DNA from: JAGOEF01 sp964511665
Lineage (GTDB): Bacteria > Bacteroidota > Bacteroidia > Bacteroidales > ML635J-15
Length of the DNA: 64,000 nt
Assembly: GCA_964511665.1 (NCBI GenBank)
Contig: CAZEHA010000002.1
Span: 62,001 to 126,000, forward strand
Direction: 5' to 3'
Under the pieces are notes generated by a model. The model was not told where the DNA came from. It saw only the letters and a list, made by a program, of their open reading frames with translations, and did not search any database. The translations under genes were made by a program, and so were the position numbers. Positions 27,400 through 35,824 of this stretch are shown here, in pieces (positions within the stretch are counted from its first letter, which is position 1; each line of letters opens with the position of its first letter).

Positions 27400-27473
27400 C
27401 GGGGTGTGGCGCAGTTGGCTAGCGTACTTGCATGGGGTGCAAGGGGTCGGAAGTTCGAGTCTTCTCACCCCGA
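27400..27473 (+). tRNA. tRNA-Pro(GGG)
   Basis: A complete cloverleaf of 74 bases. The acceptor stem pairs 27400-27406 with 27466-27472, with A27473 as discriminator. The D stem pairs 27409-27412 with 27422-27425. The anticodon stem pairs 27427-27431 with 27439-27443, loop ATGGGGT, anticodon GGG at 27434-27436 with G following, as usual for proline tRNAs. The T stem pairs 27449-27453 with 27461-27465. CCA is not encoded. It decodes CCC and CCU. Confidence 0.95.
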
Positions 27474-27475
27474 CG

Positions 27476-27502
27476 AAAAAAGCGACAAATTGTCGCTTTT
27501 TT
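27476..27502. terminator. Intrinsic terminator after tRNA-Pro, probably bidirectional
   Basis: A6-GCGACA, 3-base loop, TGTCGC-T6. The symmetric A and T runs allow it to end both the tRNA transcript (plus) and the purM-prfA-pyrF transcript (minus), whose last stop is about 80 bases away. Confidence 0.85.
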
Positions 27503-27583
27503 AGGTTTTATGTAATCACAAGGGTTTAAGAACAGTGCCTTTGGGTTCGTGAATTTCAGGCCAATACTATTTGAACAAAAAAC

Positions 27584-28411
27584 TTACAGTCCTTGAATTT
27601 CCTTCATCAATACGCTCATTTCGCGCTGCATTTTCTCTGCCTCGCTACCGGCAACTTTGTCAAAATTGCTACTGCTATCGGCAAATATGATGTTTCGGGA
27701 AGAGTTGACCAATAAACCCACCTTTGCATTCATGCCATATTGGGCAACTTCATGCAGGCTTCCGCCTTGAGCTCCGACACCTGGCACCAACAGAAAATGC
27801 TTGGGAACAATTTTTCGAACATCGCTTAGCATTTCGGCACGAGTTGCTCCCACCACATACATCATATTGTTGCAATCGCCCCATTGCTGCGATTTTTCGA
27901 GCACCGATTCGAACAAGCGTTGTTGATTGTCGCTGTGGTACTGAAAATCGTCGGCACCTTTGTTCGAGGTTAATGCAAGCAGAATTACCCATTTATTTTT
28001 ATAATCAAGAAAAGGACTCACCGAGTCGTGGCCCATGTAGGGAGCCACAGTAATGGCATCAACCTTCATGGTTTCGAAAAAGGCCCTGGCATATAAGCCC
28101 GAAGTATTACCAATATCGCCGCGCTTTGCGTCGGCAATAATAAATATTTCGGGGTACATGTGCTGAATGTATTGAATTGTTTTGGTAAGACTAATCCATC
28201 CGGCAACACCATTGCACTCGTAAAAGGCTAAATTGGGTTTATACGCTATGGTGTAGCGGGCTGTTGCATCAACAATAGCCTTATTGAATTCGAAAACGGG
28301 GTCATCTGTTTCGAGCAGATGCTGTGGAATTTTTCTTATATCGCTGTCGAGACCTACACATAAGTAACTTCTTTTTCGCAAAATCTCATTGAATAATTCG
28401 TTGTAATTCAT
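27584..28411 (-). CDS. pyrF: Orotidine 5'-phosphate decarboxylase, type 2
   Basis: A 275-residue enzyme that converts OMP to UMP in pyrimidine synthesis. The phrase YLCVGLDSDIRKIP opens the barrel, and IADAKRGDIGNTSGLYARAF holds the catalytic D-x-K-R-x-D. LLVPGVGAQGG forms the phosphate-binding loop. The length of about 275 and the ISDAKRGDI-type motif identify the longer type 2 form. It lies 10 bases after prfA. Confidence 0.97.
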   Translation of the reverse strand: MNYNELFNEILRKRSYLCVGLDSDIRKIPQHLLETDDPVFEFNKAIVDATARYTIAYKPNLAFYECNGVAGWISLTKTIQYIQHMYPEIFIIADAKRGDIGNTSGLYARAFFETMKVDAITVAPYMGHDSVSPFLDYKNKWVILLALTSNKGADDFQYHSDNQQRLFESVLEKSQQWGDCNNMMYVVGATRAEMLSDVRKIVPKHFLLVPGVGAQGGSLHEVAQYGMNAKVGLLVNSSRNIIFADSSSNFDKVAGSEAEKMQREMSVLMKEIQGL

Positions 28412-28421
28412 TGTTTATGTT

Positions 28422-29507
28422 TTATTCGTTAGCTTCTTTTAAACGTTCGGCATTTTCGGCCATAATAAGCTGGTCGATAATTTCACGAATATCACCGTCC
28501 ATTATTGCAGGCAAATTATACAGGGTTAAACCAATTCTATGATCGGTAACCCTACCTTGCGGATAGTTGTATGTTCGAATTTTGGCCGATCTGTCGCCTG
28601 TAGAAACCATGGTTTTTCGTTTACTGGCAATAGAATCGAGATATTTCTGATATTCGAGATTATACAAGCGTGTTTTCAGCTCTTTCATGGCTTTTTCAAG
28701 ATTTTTCATCTTCGATTTCTCATCCTGACAAGTTACCACAGTTCCTGTGGGCAGGTGAGTAAGCCTGATTGCTGAATAGGTAGTGTTCACACTTTGTCCG
28801 CCGGGACCCGAAGAACAGTATTCGTCACGTTTTATATCAGCAGGATTCAACTGAATATCGACATCTTCGGCTTCGGGTAACACAGCTACCGAAGCGGCCG
28901 AGGTATGCACCCTACCCTGTGTTTCGGTTTGTGGCACTCGTTGAACGCGGTGCACACCCGATTCATATTTTAGTATTCCATACACACCTTCTCCGGCTAC
29001 ACTCACCACAATTTCTTTATATCCACCCTGGGTTCCTTCGGCAATACGGCTTACCTCCATCCTCCAGCCCTGTATTTCGCAAAACTTGCTGTACATACGA
29101 AATAAGTCGCCTGCAAATATACTGGCCTCGTCTCCACCCGAGCCGGCGCGTATTTCGAGAATGGCACTTTTTTCGTCTTCGGGATCTTTAGGAATAAGCA
29201 TTAAGCGTATTTCTTCTTCGAATGGTTCCACTTTTTGCAGCAAATCATCGAGTTCTTGCTTGGCCATTTCGCGCATTTCCTCATCTTTTTCAACATTGAG
29301 CATTCTTCGTGCATCGTCGATGTTGGATAAAACAAGCATATACTCTTCGAAAGCAGCAATTATCGGACTTAACTCCTTGAATTCTTTGTTCAGTTTGATA
29401 TATTTATCCATATCAGACATTACCGATGGATCAGAGATCAACCGTTTTACTTCTTCGAAACGTTTTCTGACTCCCTCGAGCTTATCAATCATCAATTTAT
29501 CCGCCAT
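28422..29507 (-). CDS. prfA: Peptide chain release factor 1
   Basis: A 361-residue class I release factor that reads UAA and UAG. The GGQ motif that triggers peptide release is in CSSGPGGQSVNTTYSA. The preceding region (RAGSGGDEASIFAGDL, GVHRVQRVPQTE) is standard RF1. The length and the QTETQGRVHTS region fit RF1 rather than RF2, which also carries a programmed frameshift that is absent here. It is flanked by purM (21 bases upstream) and pyrF (10 bases downstream), a gene order kept in Bacteroidales. Confidence 0.96.
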   Translation of the reverse strand: MADKLMIDKLEGVRKRFEEVKRLISDPSVMSDMDKYIKLNKEFKELSPIIAAFEEYMLVLSNIDDARRMLNVEKDEEMREMAKQELDDLLQKVEPFEEEIRLMLIPKDPEDEKSAILEIRAGSGGDEASIFAGDLFRMYSKFCEIQGWRMEVSRIAEGTQGGYKEIVVSVAGEGVYGILKYESGVHRVQRVPQTETQGRVHTSAASVAVLPEAEDVDIQLNPADIKRDEYCSSGPGGQSVNTTYSAIRLTHLPTGTVVTCQDEKSKMKNLEKAMKELKTRLYNLEYQKYLDSIASKRKTMVSTGDRSAKIRTYNYPQGRVTDHRIGLTLYNLPAIMDGDIREIIDQLIMAENAERLKEANE

Positions 29508-29528
29508 ATAAAACAGTATTTTTCATTA

Positions 29529-30701
29529 TTAGTATTGGAACTCGCCATATTCCGAACGAATCAAAAGCGATGGTTTAGTGGCAGCTTCGCAATAACCCAC
29601 AATACGGGCTTCAACACCAAAGCCTTGACTAATCTTTATGACTGCTTCAGCCAATTGCGGACTACAATATATTTCGAACCTATGCCCCATATTAAACACC
29701 CTATACATTTCGCGCCAGGGTGTACCCGATGTTTCCTGAATTAATGAAAACAGCGGCGGCACCTGAAACATATTGTTTTTCACAATACGCAAGCTGTCAA
29801 CAAAATGAAGCACCTTGGTTTGAGCACCGCCACTGCAGTGAATTAGGCCATGAATATTGTTTCGGTAATTACGAAGCACTTCTTTAATTATGGGGGCATA
29901 GGTGCGGGTAGGCGACAAAACCAGTTTGCCTGCATCAAGGCCGGTTTCAGCAACTAAGTCGGTTAACCGGTATTTACCAGAATATACAAGCGATTCATCG
30001 ATTCCATTGTCGTAACTCTCGGGGTATTTTTCAGCCAGATATTTACTAAACATATCATGTCGGGCCGAGGTAAGGCCATTGCTACCCATTCCGCCGTTGT
30101 AGCAATCTTCGTACACTGCCTGACCGTATGATTCTAAACCAATAATAACATCGCCGGGCGATATTTTCTCGTTGGTAATTACCTGACTTCGTGGCATTCG
30201 GGCACTTACTGTAGAATCTACAATAATGGTTCTAACCAAATCGCCTACATCGGCAGTTTCGCCTCCGGTGAGATAAAGTTCGATACCCATTTTACGAAAT
30301 TCCTCACAAATTTCTTCGGTTCCTTCAATTATGGCTTTTATCACTTCGCCGGGTATCAGTCGTTTGTTTCGGCCAATAGTGGAAGACAGTAACACGGGGA
30401 CATCGGTGGCACCCACACATAGCAAATCGTCGGTGTTCATTACAATAGCGTCTTTGGCAACACCTTTCCATACCGAGATATCACCGGTTTCGCGCCAATA
30501 GAGATAAGCCAGCGATGTTTTGGTTCCGGCACCGTCGGCATGCATAATATTACAATAATCGTCATCACCACCTAGCAAGTCGGGTAATATTTTGCAAAAC
30601 GCTTTCGGATAAATGCCTTTGCTAATATTTCCGAGTGCTGCGTGCACATCTTCTTTGGCTGCTGAAACACCCCGTTTTATGTATCTTTCTTCAGAGTTCA
30701 T
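29529..30701 (-). CDS. purM: Phosphoribosylaminoimidazole synthetase (AIR synthase)
   Basis: A 390-residue ATP-dependent cyclo-ligase of purine synthesis. Start 30701 (MNSEERYIKRGVSAAKEDVH) is chosen because the upstream extension is Cys-rich, unlike the family, and the predicted -7 element lies between the two ATGs. Motifs: MHADGAGTKTSLAYLYW, MNTDDLLCVGATDV, LTGGETADVGDLV. This is the longer Bacteroidota form. It is the first gene of purM-prfA-pyrF. Confidence 0.93.
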   Translation of the reverse strand: MNSEERYIKRGVSAAKEDVHAALGNISKGIYPKAFCKILPDLLGGDDDYCNIMHADGAGTKTSLAYLYWRETGDISVWKGVAKDAIVMNTDDLLCVGATDVPVLLSSTIGRNKRLIPGEVIKAIIEGTEEICEEFRKMGIELYLTGGETADVGDLVRTIIVDSTVSARMPRSQVITNEKISPGDVIIGLESYGQAVYEDCYNGGMGSNGLTSARHDMFSKYLAEKYPESYDNGIDESLVYSGKYRLTDLVAETGLDAGKLVLSPTRTYAPIIKEVLRNYRNNIHGLIHCSGGAQTKVLHFVDSLRIVKNNMFQVPPLFSLIQETSGTPWREMYRVFNMGHRFEIYCSPQLAEAVIKISQGFGVEARIVGYCEAATKPSLLIRSEYGEFQY

Positions 30702-30720
30702 CTCTATAAGATTTGGCTTG

Positions 30721-30728
30721 CAAAGGTA
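30721..30728 (-). promoter_or_regulatory. Probable -7 element of purM-prfA-pyrF
   Basis: TACCTTTG on the minus strand, 20 bases before ATG 30701. The nearest TTTG upstream is at 25 bases, outside the usual spacing, so this is moderate support. Confidence 0.45.
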
Positions 30729-30805
30729 AATAAATATGTTATGGTAAAAAAGACAAATGCCGGTGTTACATAAACACTGGCATTTACTCTGTATCAATAT
30801 CTCAA

Positions 30806-32893
30806 CTAAAACTCGCCCGATTTATCAATCGGTTTCTTTTCTTTCAGTTTTTCATCTTCTTGAGGCACCACATGTTTTAGATGCAGGTTGTAATCTTTGC
30901 GCAGCACGCTGAACTCGGTGCGACGATTCAACTGATGTGCTGCCTCCTGCTGCTCTTTATTGGGCAATTTATCGATAAAGGCCGGTGTAAGCACGTCACC
31001 TTCTTTTAAGAACGAAAAACGCTCTGCTGTTTTTGCATCTATTTCTTTTGGTGAAGTTTCTCCAAAACCCTTCCATGTCAATCGTTCAGCATCGATTCCT
31101 TTCAAAATCAGATAATCGACGCACGATTTTGCACGACGCTCAGAAAGATCCATGTTATAATCGTCACCACCGCGATAATCGGTGTGGGCACGCAGTTCGA
31201 TGGTAATATGCGGATTGTCTTTCAGCGTTTTTACGAGTCCGTCGAGTGCCACTGTCGATTCAGGCCTTAAATCAGCCTTGGCCAATTCGTATTCAATATT
31301 CGGGAGTTCAATAATTAATGGGATTCTTGCTACATTCAAATCAATAAAAAACACCGTATCATATTCTATTCCTTTGGTGGTAAACGACACAGAATTGGCA
31401 AAGTAATTTTCGTCGACTTCTGCCATAAGAGTATAGTTTTTTTCAACTTCTATCTCGAACATGTAGGCTCCATTGGCATCCGATTTAAGTTCCTTAACAA
31501 TGCTTTGCTCGTCGAGCAACCGCACTGTTGCATCTTTAAGACGAACAATCTTGGTTAAATCGGTGGTGTCTTTTACAAAACCCTGTACTTTCACAACCAG
31601 AGGCGGCAGCGAAAAAGAATAAATATCGTCGCCTCCTTTACCACCGGGGCGGTTTGATGAGAAATATCCTTCTTCGTTGTTTCCTCTGAAAATGATACTG
31701 AAATCGTCGTAGGAAGAATTAATGGGATATTTCATGTTTTCGGCCATTTTAAACATACCGTTTCCATCGGCATCAGCATAAAAGATATCGAGCCCTCCCA
31801 TGCCTCCTCTACCGTCGGACGAGAAATACAATCGGCCATCGTCGCGTAGAAACGGGAATACTTCGTCGCCACTTGAATTCACATTAGGCCCCAGATTAAT
31901 AGGACCGGTAACACTGGCATTTTTTACATCGAAGCTTGCCTTGTATAAATCCATACCGCCATATCCTCCGGCTTTGTTACTGGCAAAAACAATAACATTG
32001 CCCTGTTTGTTAATTGCCGGATAACCCACTTCCCAACCTTCGAAACCTTGTATTTTGATTTCGACAGGAGTACCCCAGGTATTTCCTCTCTTGCTTGAAA
32101 GAAATAAGCGACAGGGAACATCAATTTTTTTGCCGGCCTCGCAACGGGTAAAGATTAACTCGGTACCCTTGGAACTTACCACAGCGGCACCTTCGTCGAA
32201 TTCGGAGTTAATTTCACCGGGAACAGGAACGGGTTCGCTCCATGAACCTTTTCTATCTTGAACAACTTCGAATAAATCGGTAAATTTTTGCCCCGACTTA
32301 TAATTACTCCTGTTGCCAAGCGTTCCGTCGCGAGAGGTGGTAAAATAGACGCTTCTGAAATCTTTATTTGCCCATGTTGGCGAAAAATCGAGTTTGGCCG
32401 AATTAAAAGATGCTACGTTAAATACCTTATATCGTGTTGGTCGATTAATCCACAAGGGCGCATTCATACACGATTCTTTCCCGTTAATAGCCCGGTAATC
32501 GTTGGGTTCGCTCTTCAGATACAAGGTATAAATTTCGATAGCCTTTTCGTATTTACCACTCATACGGAGTGCATCGGCATACCTCAGTAAGACATCAGCT
32601 TTGTTTAACTCCGGGGTCTCAATTTTACCAATGGTAATTTTTGCAAAGGCTGTGGTAAAACAAGCTTCGGCCTGGCTGAATTTACCAATCTCGTGATAAC
32701 ACATACCGAGTTTAAATGTAATGATTGTTTTTTCTTCATCGTTCTTTATCGAAGGCAGTGCTTTCTCGTAATACTCGGCTGCTATCTCGAACATATAGCT
32801 ATCGTAGGCCTCGTTACCCTTATCAATTAAAGCTTGCTGTGCAAACAGAGTAGAGTTTGCAACAATCATCAGCAGTAGTATTAGTTTTTTCAT
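30806..32893 (-). CDS. TPR-PD40-CarboxypepD-OmpA envelope protein (PorE-like architecture)
   Basis: A 695-residue exported protein. Signal peptide ending TLFAQQ; TPR repeats (about 20-150, ALPSIKNDEEKTII ... YTLYLKSEPNDY); a PD40/WD40-like propeller (about 165-420, with repeated YFSSDGRGGMGGLDIFYA-type blades); a carboxypeptidase-regulatory-like domain (about 430-520); and an OmpA C-terminal domain (about 560-675) with ELRAHTDYRGGDDYN and NMDLSERRAKSCVDYL, which binds peptidoglycan. This order is that of PorE, the T9SS component of Porphyromonas, but many Bacteroidota encode several such proteins, so the identity is open. The upstream gene is a shorter relative. Confidence 0.85.
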   Translation of the reverse strand: MKKLILLLMIVANSTLFAQQALIDKGNEAYDSYMFEIAAEYYEKALPSIKNDEEKTIITFKLGMCYHEIGKFSQAEACFTTAFAKITIGKIETPELNKADVLLRYADALRMSGKYEKAIEIYTLYLKSEPNDYRAINGKESCMNAPLWINRPTRYKVFNVASFNSAKLDFSPTWANKDFRSVYFTTSRDGTLGNRSNYKSGQKFTDLFEVVQDRKGSWSEPVPVPGEINSEFDEGAAVVSSKGTELIFTRCEAGKKIDVPCRLFLSSKRGNTWGTPVEIKIQGFEGWEVGYPAINKQGNVIVFASNKAGGYGGMDLYKASFDVKNASVTGPINLGPNVNSSGDEVFPFLRDDGRLYFSSDGRGGMGGLDIFYADADGNGMFKMAENMKYPINSSYDDFSIIFRGNNEEGYFSSNRPGGKGGDDIYSFSLPPLVVKVQGFVKDTTDLTKIVRLKDATVRLLDEQSIVKELKSDANGAYMFEIEVEKNYTLMAEVDENYFANSVSFTTKGIEYDTVFFIDLNVARIPLIIELPNIEYELAKADLRPESTVALDGLVKTLKDNPHITIELRAHTDYRGGDDYNMDLSERRAKSCVDYLILKGIDAERLTWKGFGETSPKEIDAKTAERFSFLKEGDVLTPAFIDKLPNKEQQEAAHQLNRRTEFSVLRKDYNLHLKHVVPQEDEKLKEKKPIDKSGEF

Positions 32894-32906
32894 AAATAAA
32901 ATTTTT

Positions 32907-32937
32907 CAAAGATACATTTTGATAATTATTTAACAAG
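32907..32937 (-). promoter_or_regulatory. Probable promoter of the OmpA-type gene
   Basis: On the minus strand: CTTG (32934-32937), 19 bases, TATCTTTG (32907-32914). The -7 box is exact and the -33 box has one mismatch. It overlaps the end of the upstream gene, so the OmpA-type gene can be expressed separately. Confidence 0.5.
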
Positions 32938-34467
32938 GAAAAAATCTTTTATAAAATGCTTACTTTCTTGTAAATTAATAGTTTCTATTTTGGCTTGATC
33001 TAATTTGTAATCGACATGATACAAATAAATTGTGTAATCGCTTGTGTTGTCGAGCACAAACCGATACCTTCCGTTCTCGGTTGTTTCAAGCGAACTGATG
33101 AGTTCGTTATCGGTATTTAGCAAACTTAATTTGGCCCCCTTCACCGGGGAATTGGTTTGTTTGTCCCAAACAATTCCCGACACATCGAATTCCAGTTTTG
33201 GTAACACAAAATAATATATATCTGCCTTTCCCATGCCTCCTTTGCGTTCTGATGTAAAATAACCTTCCTCGTTATCGTCCATAAATACTATGCCAAAATC
33301 GTCATGCGGTGAGTTTAACGGAGACCCCATGTTTTCGATGGTGTAACTTGCCGGCCCTTTTTGTGTTGCCCTGAAAATATCGTATCCACCCATACCTGTG
33401 TGACCATTCGAAGCAAAATACAGTGTTTTATCGTTGCGAATATACGGATAGCTTTCGTCTCCACGTGTATTGATGTCGGGACCCAGATTTTGGGGGGCTC
33501 CAAATAAGTCGGACTTACGAGTGCGTGTAAGTTTGTAAATATCTTTACCTCCGTATCCCCCTAAAAGGCTATCGGCAACAAAGTACAATGTTAGCTCGTC
33601 GTGAGAAATACAGGGGTGCCCTATTGAGATATGTGCAGGTATTCCTGTAATTTCGAGTTGCTCAACCTGATACCAAACGTTTGTCGATTTTTTGGCCATA
33701 TAAATACGACAGGCCTTATCTTTATTGCGGTTGTAAGTACACCTTGTAAAATACAGATTTTTAGATTGGCGATTGAGGGAGGCCGTTCCCTCGTCGTATC
33801 GTGAATTCACCGAACCGGGTATTTGCTGTGGAAACGACCAGAAACCATCTTTCGATTCGCTGGTGTAAAAAATATTTGAGTAGGGTTCTCCCGACTCCTT
33901 GTTTGTTTTAGTTTTATTCTCATAAAACCGTGAACTGGTGAAATACACCGTGGAAAAATCTTTACCATCGAAAAAAGGTGAATAATCCATTTCGGCAGTA
34001 TTGAACGAAGGCATTATGCGCACAATATAGGGAGTTGGATTTTTCATCATATGTTTACAATATTCAAGACTTTTTAACTTAAGTGTTCCAATGCTATCGT
34101 TTGGTTGTATGCTTAAATATTTTTTTATGTTTTTTTCGGCTTCATCAAAATGCTCCATCATTTGCAACGATTCGCCTAAATACAGATATGCCTCGGGAAT
34201 ATCAGCCCCCATAGAAATAACCTGCCTGAAGTAACCCATTGCAATTGCCGGATTCGATAATCGCAAATACGACATACCTGTGTAGTAAGCTGCTTCGGCA
34301 CGAATGTTTTGAGCCGTTTTTTCGTTATCGGCCAAAGGTTCCATTACCTTTATGCATGCATAGAATTGTTCTCTTTCGTAGGCTTGAATGCCACGCTTAA
34401 ACCCAATTTGGCCAACAACCACATTGAGTGAAAAGACGCATATAAGCAAAAGGAAAAAATTCTTCAT
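32926..34467 (-). CDS. TPR-PD40-CarboxypepD protein lacking OmpA domain
   Basis: A 513-residue exported protein (start at 34467, MKNFFLLLICVFSL, signal peptide ending VVGQ). It has TPR repeats (about 20-140), a PD40-type propeller (about 160-410, GHTGMGGYDIFRATQ and GGMGKADIYYF blades) and a carboxypeptidase-like domain (about 415-505, GIVWDKQTNSPVKGAKLSLL). It parallels the next gene domain for domain but stops before the OmpA domain, ending ...HFIKDFFLVK. Probably an envelope protein that works with its downstream relative; loss of peptidoglycan binding suggests a partner role. Function inferred only. Confidence 0.8.
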   Translation of the reverse strand: MKNFFLLLICVFSLNVVVGQIGFKRGIQAYEREQFYACIKVMEPLADNEKTAQNIRAEAAYYTGMSYLRLSNPAIAMGYFRQVISMGADIPEAYLYLGESLQMMEHFDEAEKNIKKYLSIQPNDSIGTLKLKSLEYCKHMMKNPTPYIVRIMPSFNTAEMDYSPFFDGKDFSTVYFTSSRFYENKTKTNKESGEPYSNIFYTSESKDGFWSFPQQIPGSVNSRYDEGTASLNRQSKNLYFTRCTYNRNKDKACRIYMAKKSTNVWYQVEQLEITGIPAHISIGHPCISHDELTLYFVADSLLGGYGGKDIYKLTRTRKSDLFGAPQNLGPDINTRGDESYPYIRNDKTLYFASNGHTGMGGYDIFRATQKGPASYTIENMGSPLNSPHDDFGIVFMDDNEEGYFTSERKGGMGKADIYYFVLPKLEFDVSGIVWDKQTNSPVKGAKLSLLNTDNELISSLETTENGRYRFVLDNTSDYTIYLYHVDYKLDQAKIETINLQESKHFIKDFFLVK

Positions 34468-34587
34468 GAATAGGCTTCTTGCATTTTGCATACAAATAAA
34501 TAAAATTTTGTTGTCTATGCAAAATTTTAGGCCATTTTAGATTGCTCATTACAGTCATTCCATCTTTTGAGGGACACAAATACATTA

Positions 34588-34623
34588 AAAAAGCCTTTCA
34601 ATTTAATATTCTTGAAAGGCTTT
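34588..34623 (-). terminator. Intrinsic terminator after the sigma factor gene
   Basis: A perfect 12-base-pair stem (AAAGCCTTTCAA with TTGAAAGGCTTT), a 10-base loop and a T6 run on the minus strand, 25 bases past the sigma factor stop. It separates this gene from the PD40 genes. Confidence 0.85.
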
Positions 34624-34647
34624 GAAATAGAAATGAATCATTATCGG

Positions 34648-35148
34648 TTAACGATAATCAACCAGTTGTTCCATCAGTTTTTTACGTGCGAAATATATGC
34701 GGCTTTTCACTGTTCCTATCGGAAGATTCATGCGCTCGGCAATTTCATGGTACTTAAATCCATTGATAAAGCTCGAGAATGGAACTCTATACTCATCTTC
34801 GAGACCATGCAGTGCTTTGTGAATTTCCGATTCACCAAGTTCCGAGTCGGGCGAGATATCATCGAGCTGATGATTTCGTAAAATGTATTCATCGTCGCTG
34901 GTGTCGCGAATGGTCTTTTTGTTCGATAACTTATTGTAACTGTTTATATAGGTGTTTTTCATAATTGTAAACAACCATGCTTTAAAGTTGTTATCGTCTT
35001 TGTACTTGTCGGTATTCGACAATACTTTAAGATAAGTTTCCTGCACCAAATCAAGAGCATCGTCTTCGTTGGCTGTGAGAGTAAGTGCATAATATTTCAA
35101 GCTGTTTTCAGCTTCTATCAATCGTTGGTTAAAGTCTATTGTTTGCAT
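34648..35148 (-). CDS. RNA polymerase ECF-type sigma factor
   Basis: A 166-residue sigma-70 family factor of ECF type. Region 2 (about 10-80) shows ALTLTANEDDALDLVQETY and NFKAWLFTIMKN, and region 4 (about 105-160) GFKYHEIAERMNLPIGTVKS. No anti-sigma gene or FecR-like gene is adjacent, so it is probably controlled by expression or by another partner. Its profile resembles the anti-sigma-less Bacteroidota factors such as SigP, which works with PorX on T9SS genes in Porphyromonas; that identity is a hypothesis. It has an exact consensus promoter and a strong terminator, making it a single-gene unit. Confidence 0.92.
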   Translation of the reverse strand: MQTIDFNQRLIEAENSLKYYALTLTANEDDALDLVQETYLKVLSNTDKYKDDNNFKAWLFTIMKNTYINSYNKLSNKKTIRDTSDDEYILRNHQLDDISPDSELGESEIHKALHGLEDEYRVPFSSFINGFKYHEIAERMNLPIGTVKSRIYFARKKLMEQLVDYR

Positions 35149-35179
35149 AGTGGTAATTTGTTAATTTATTATTTCGGTA

Positions 35180-35210
35180 CAAATTTACCTAATTAATTTG
35201 ATAATGCAAA
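35180..35210 (-). promoter_or_regulatory. Consensus promoter of the sigma factor gene
   Basis: On the minus strand: TTTG (35207-35210), 19 bases, TAAATTTG (35180-35187). This is exact. The ATG at 35148 lies about 26 bases past the expected start of transcription. The housekeeping-type promoter means the gene does not obviously depend on itself. Confidence 0.75.
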
Positions 35211-35354
35211 TTATTTCGCAATATTTTATGTTAAATAATTGTTAAGGTTTGAAAAAACATTTTCCCAATTGCTACACAATGCATTCGACAAATAACACAA
35301 CATGTTGATAGCGCATTTTAAATATTCTTGCAGATATAAAAACGTGAAAAATTA

Positions 35355-35386
35355 TTTGGGTATCATTACAAAAAATTGTATTTTTG
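35355..35386 (+). promoter_or_regulatory. Consensus promoter of the four-helix-like gene
   Basis: TTTG (35355-35358), 20 bases, TATTTTTG (35379-35386): exact match. It excludes an ATG at 35376 and supports the start at 35409. Confidence 0.75.
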
Positions 35387-35408
35387 TTTTAATCAACCTC
35401 TTTACAAC

Positions 35409-35750
35409 ATGAAACCGGAAATCACCACAGTTTTTTTGAAAAACTCGATGCAATTTACCATAGGTGTAATTGACTTTAGTGAGCCACTGCAACAAATGAA
35501 AAAGGAAGCCATAGCATCGAAGCTGCTCGATTCGGCAATAGGTGTAAGCAGTATGCTTCAATCGTGCAAGTTGGCCGAAAAAGACTCCGACAGCAAAGCG
35601 TATTTGCAGAAAGCTGCAAAACACATCAGCAACACAGTATATTGGCTCGACCAATGTCAAAAGTCGGAAAATTATCCACACAATGCCGAATTACTAAATC
35701 ATGGGAAACAGATTCAATCGGAGATTAATTTATTGCTACAGATAAAATAA
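35409..35750 (+). CDS. Small helical protein, diverged S23/four-helix-bundle family
   Basis: A 113-residue cytoplasmic protein with no signal peptide, almost entirely helical. The spacing of FLKNSMQFTIGVIDFSEPL, ASKLLDSAIGVSSMLQSCK and HISNTVYWLDQC follows the pattern of the four-helix-bundle/23S rRNA intervening-sequence (S23) family (F-x-x-A..., QLxRSxxSIxxN..EA, E..YWL). The consensus Arg-Ser-x-x-Ser-Ile region has become DSAIGVSS. The real role of the family is unclear. Here it is a free-standing gene with its own promoter, not inside an rRNA gene. The family call is by eye. Confidence 0.6.
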   Translation: MKPEITTVFLKNSMQFTIGVIDFSEPLQQMKKEAIASKLLDSAIGVSSMLQSCKLAEKDSDSKAYLQKAAKHISNTVYWLDQCQKSENYPHNAELLNHGKQIQSEINLLLQIK

Positions 35751-35772
35751 ACTCTATCATACTAATTTAATG

Positions 35773-35780
35773 TAATTTTG
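35773..35780 (+). promoter_or_regulatory. Probable -7 element of the coiled-coil lipoprotein gene
   Basis: TAATTTTG, an exact TAnnTTTG about 45 bases before the ATG. No TTTG at the right distance upstream. Confidence 0.4.
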
Positions 35781-35824
35781 CGTTAACAGTTTTAGTTTTT
35801 GCAAGATGATTTAGCGCATTGTAT

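Noticed and set aside
28919..29511. Plus-strand frames of 90 and 141 codons opposite prfA
   Set aside because: They are antisense to a certain gene and Ser-rich by reflection of its codons.
30702..30797. Longer N-terminus for purM
   Set aside because: The extension is Cys-rich and unlike the family; a -7 element lies inside it.
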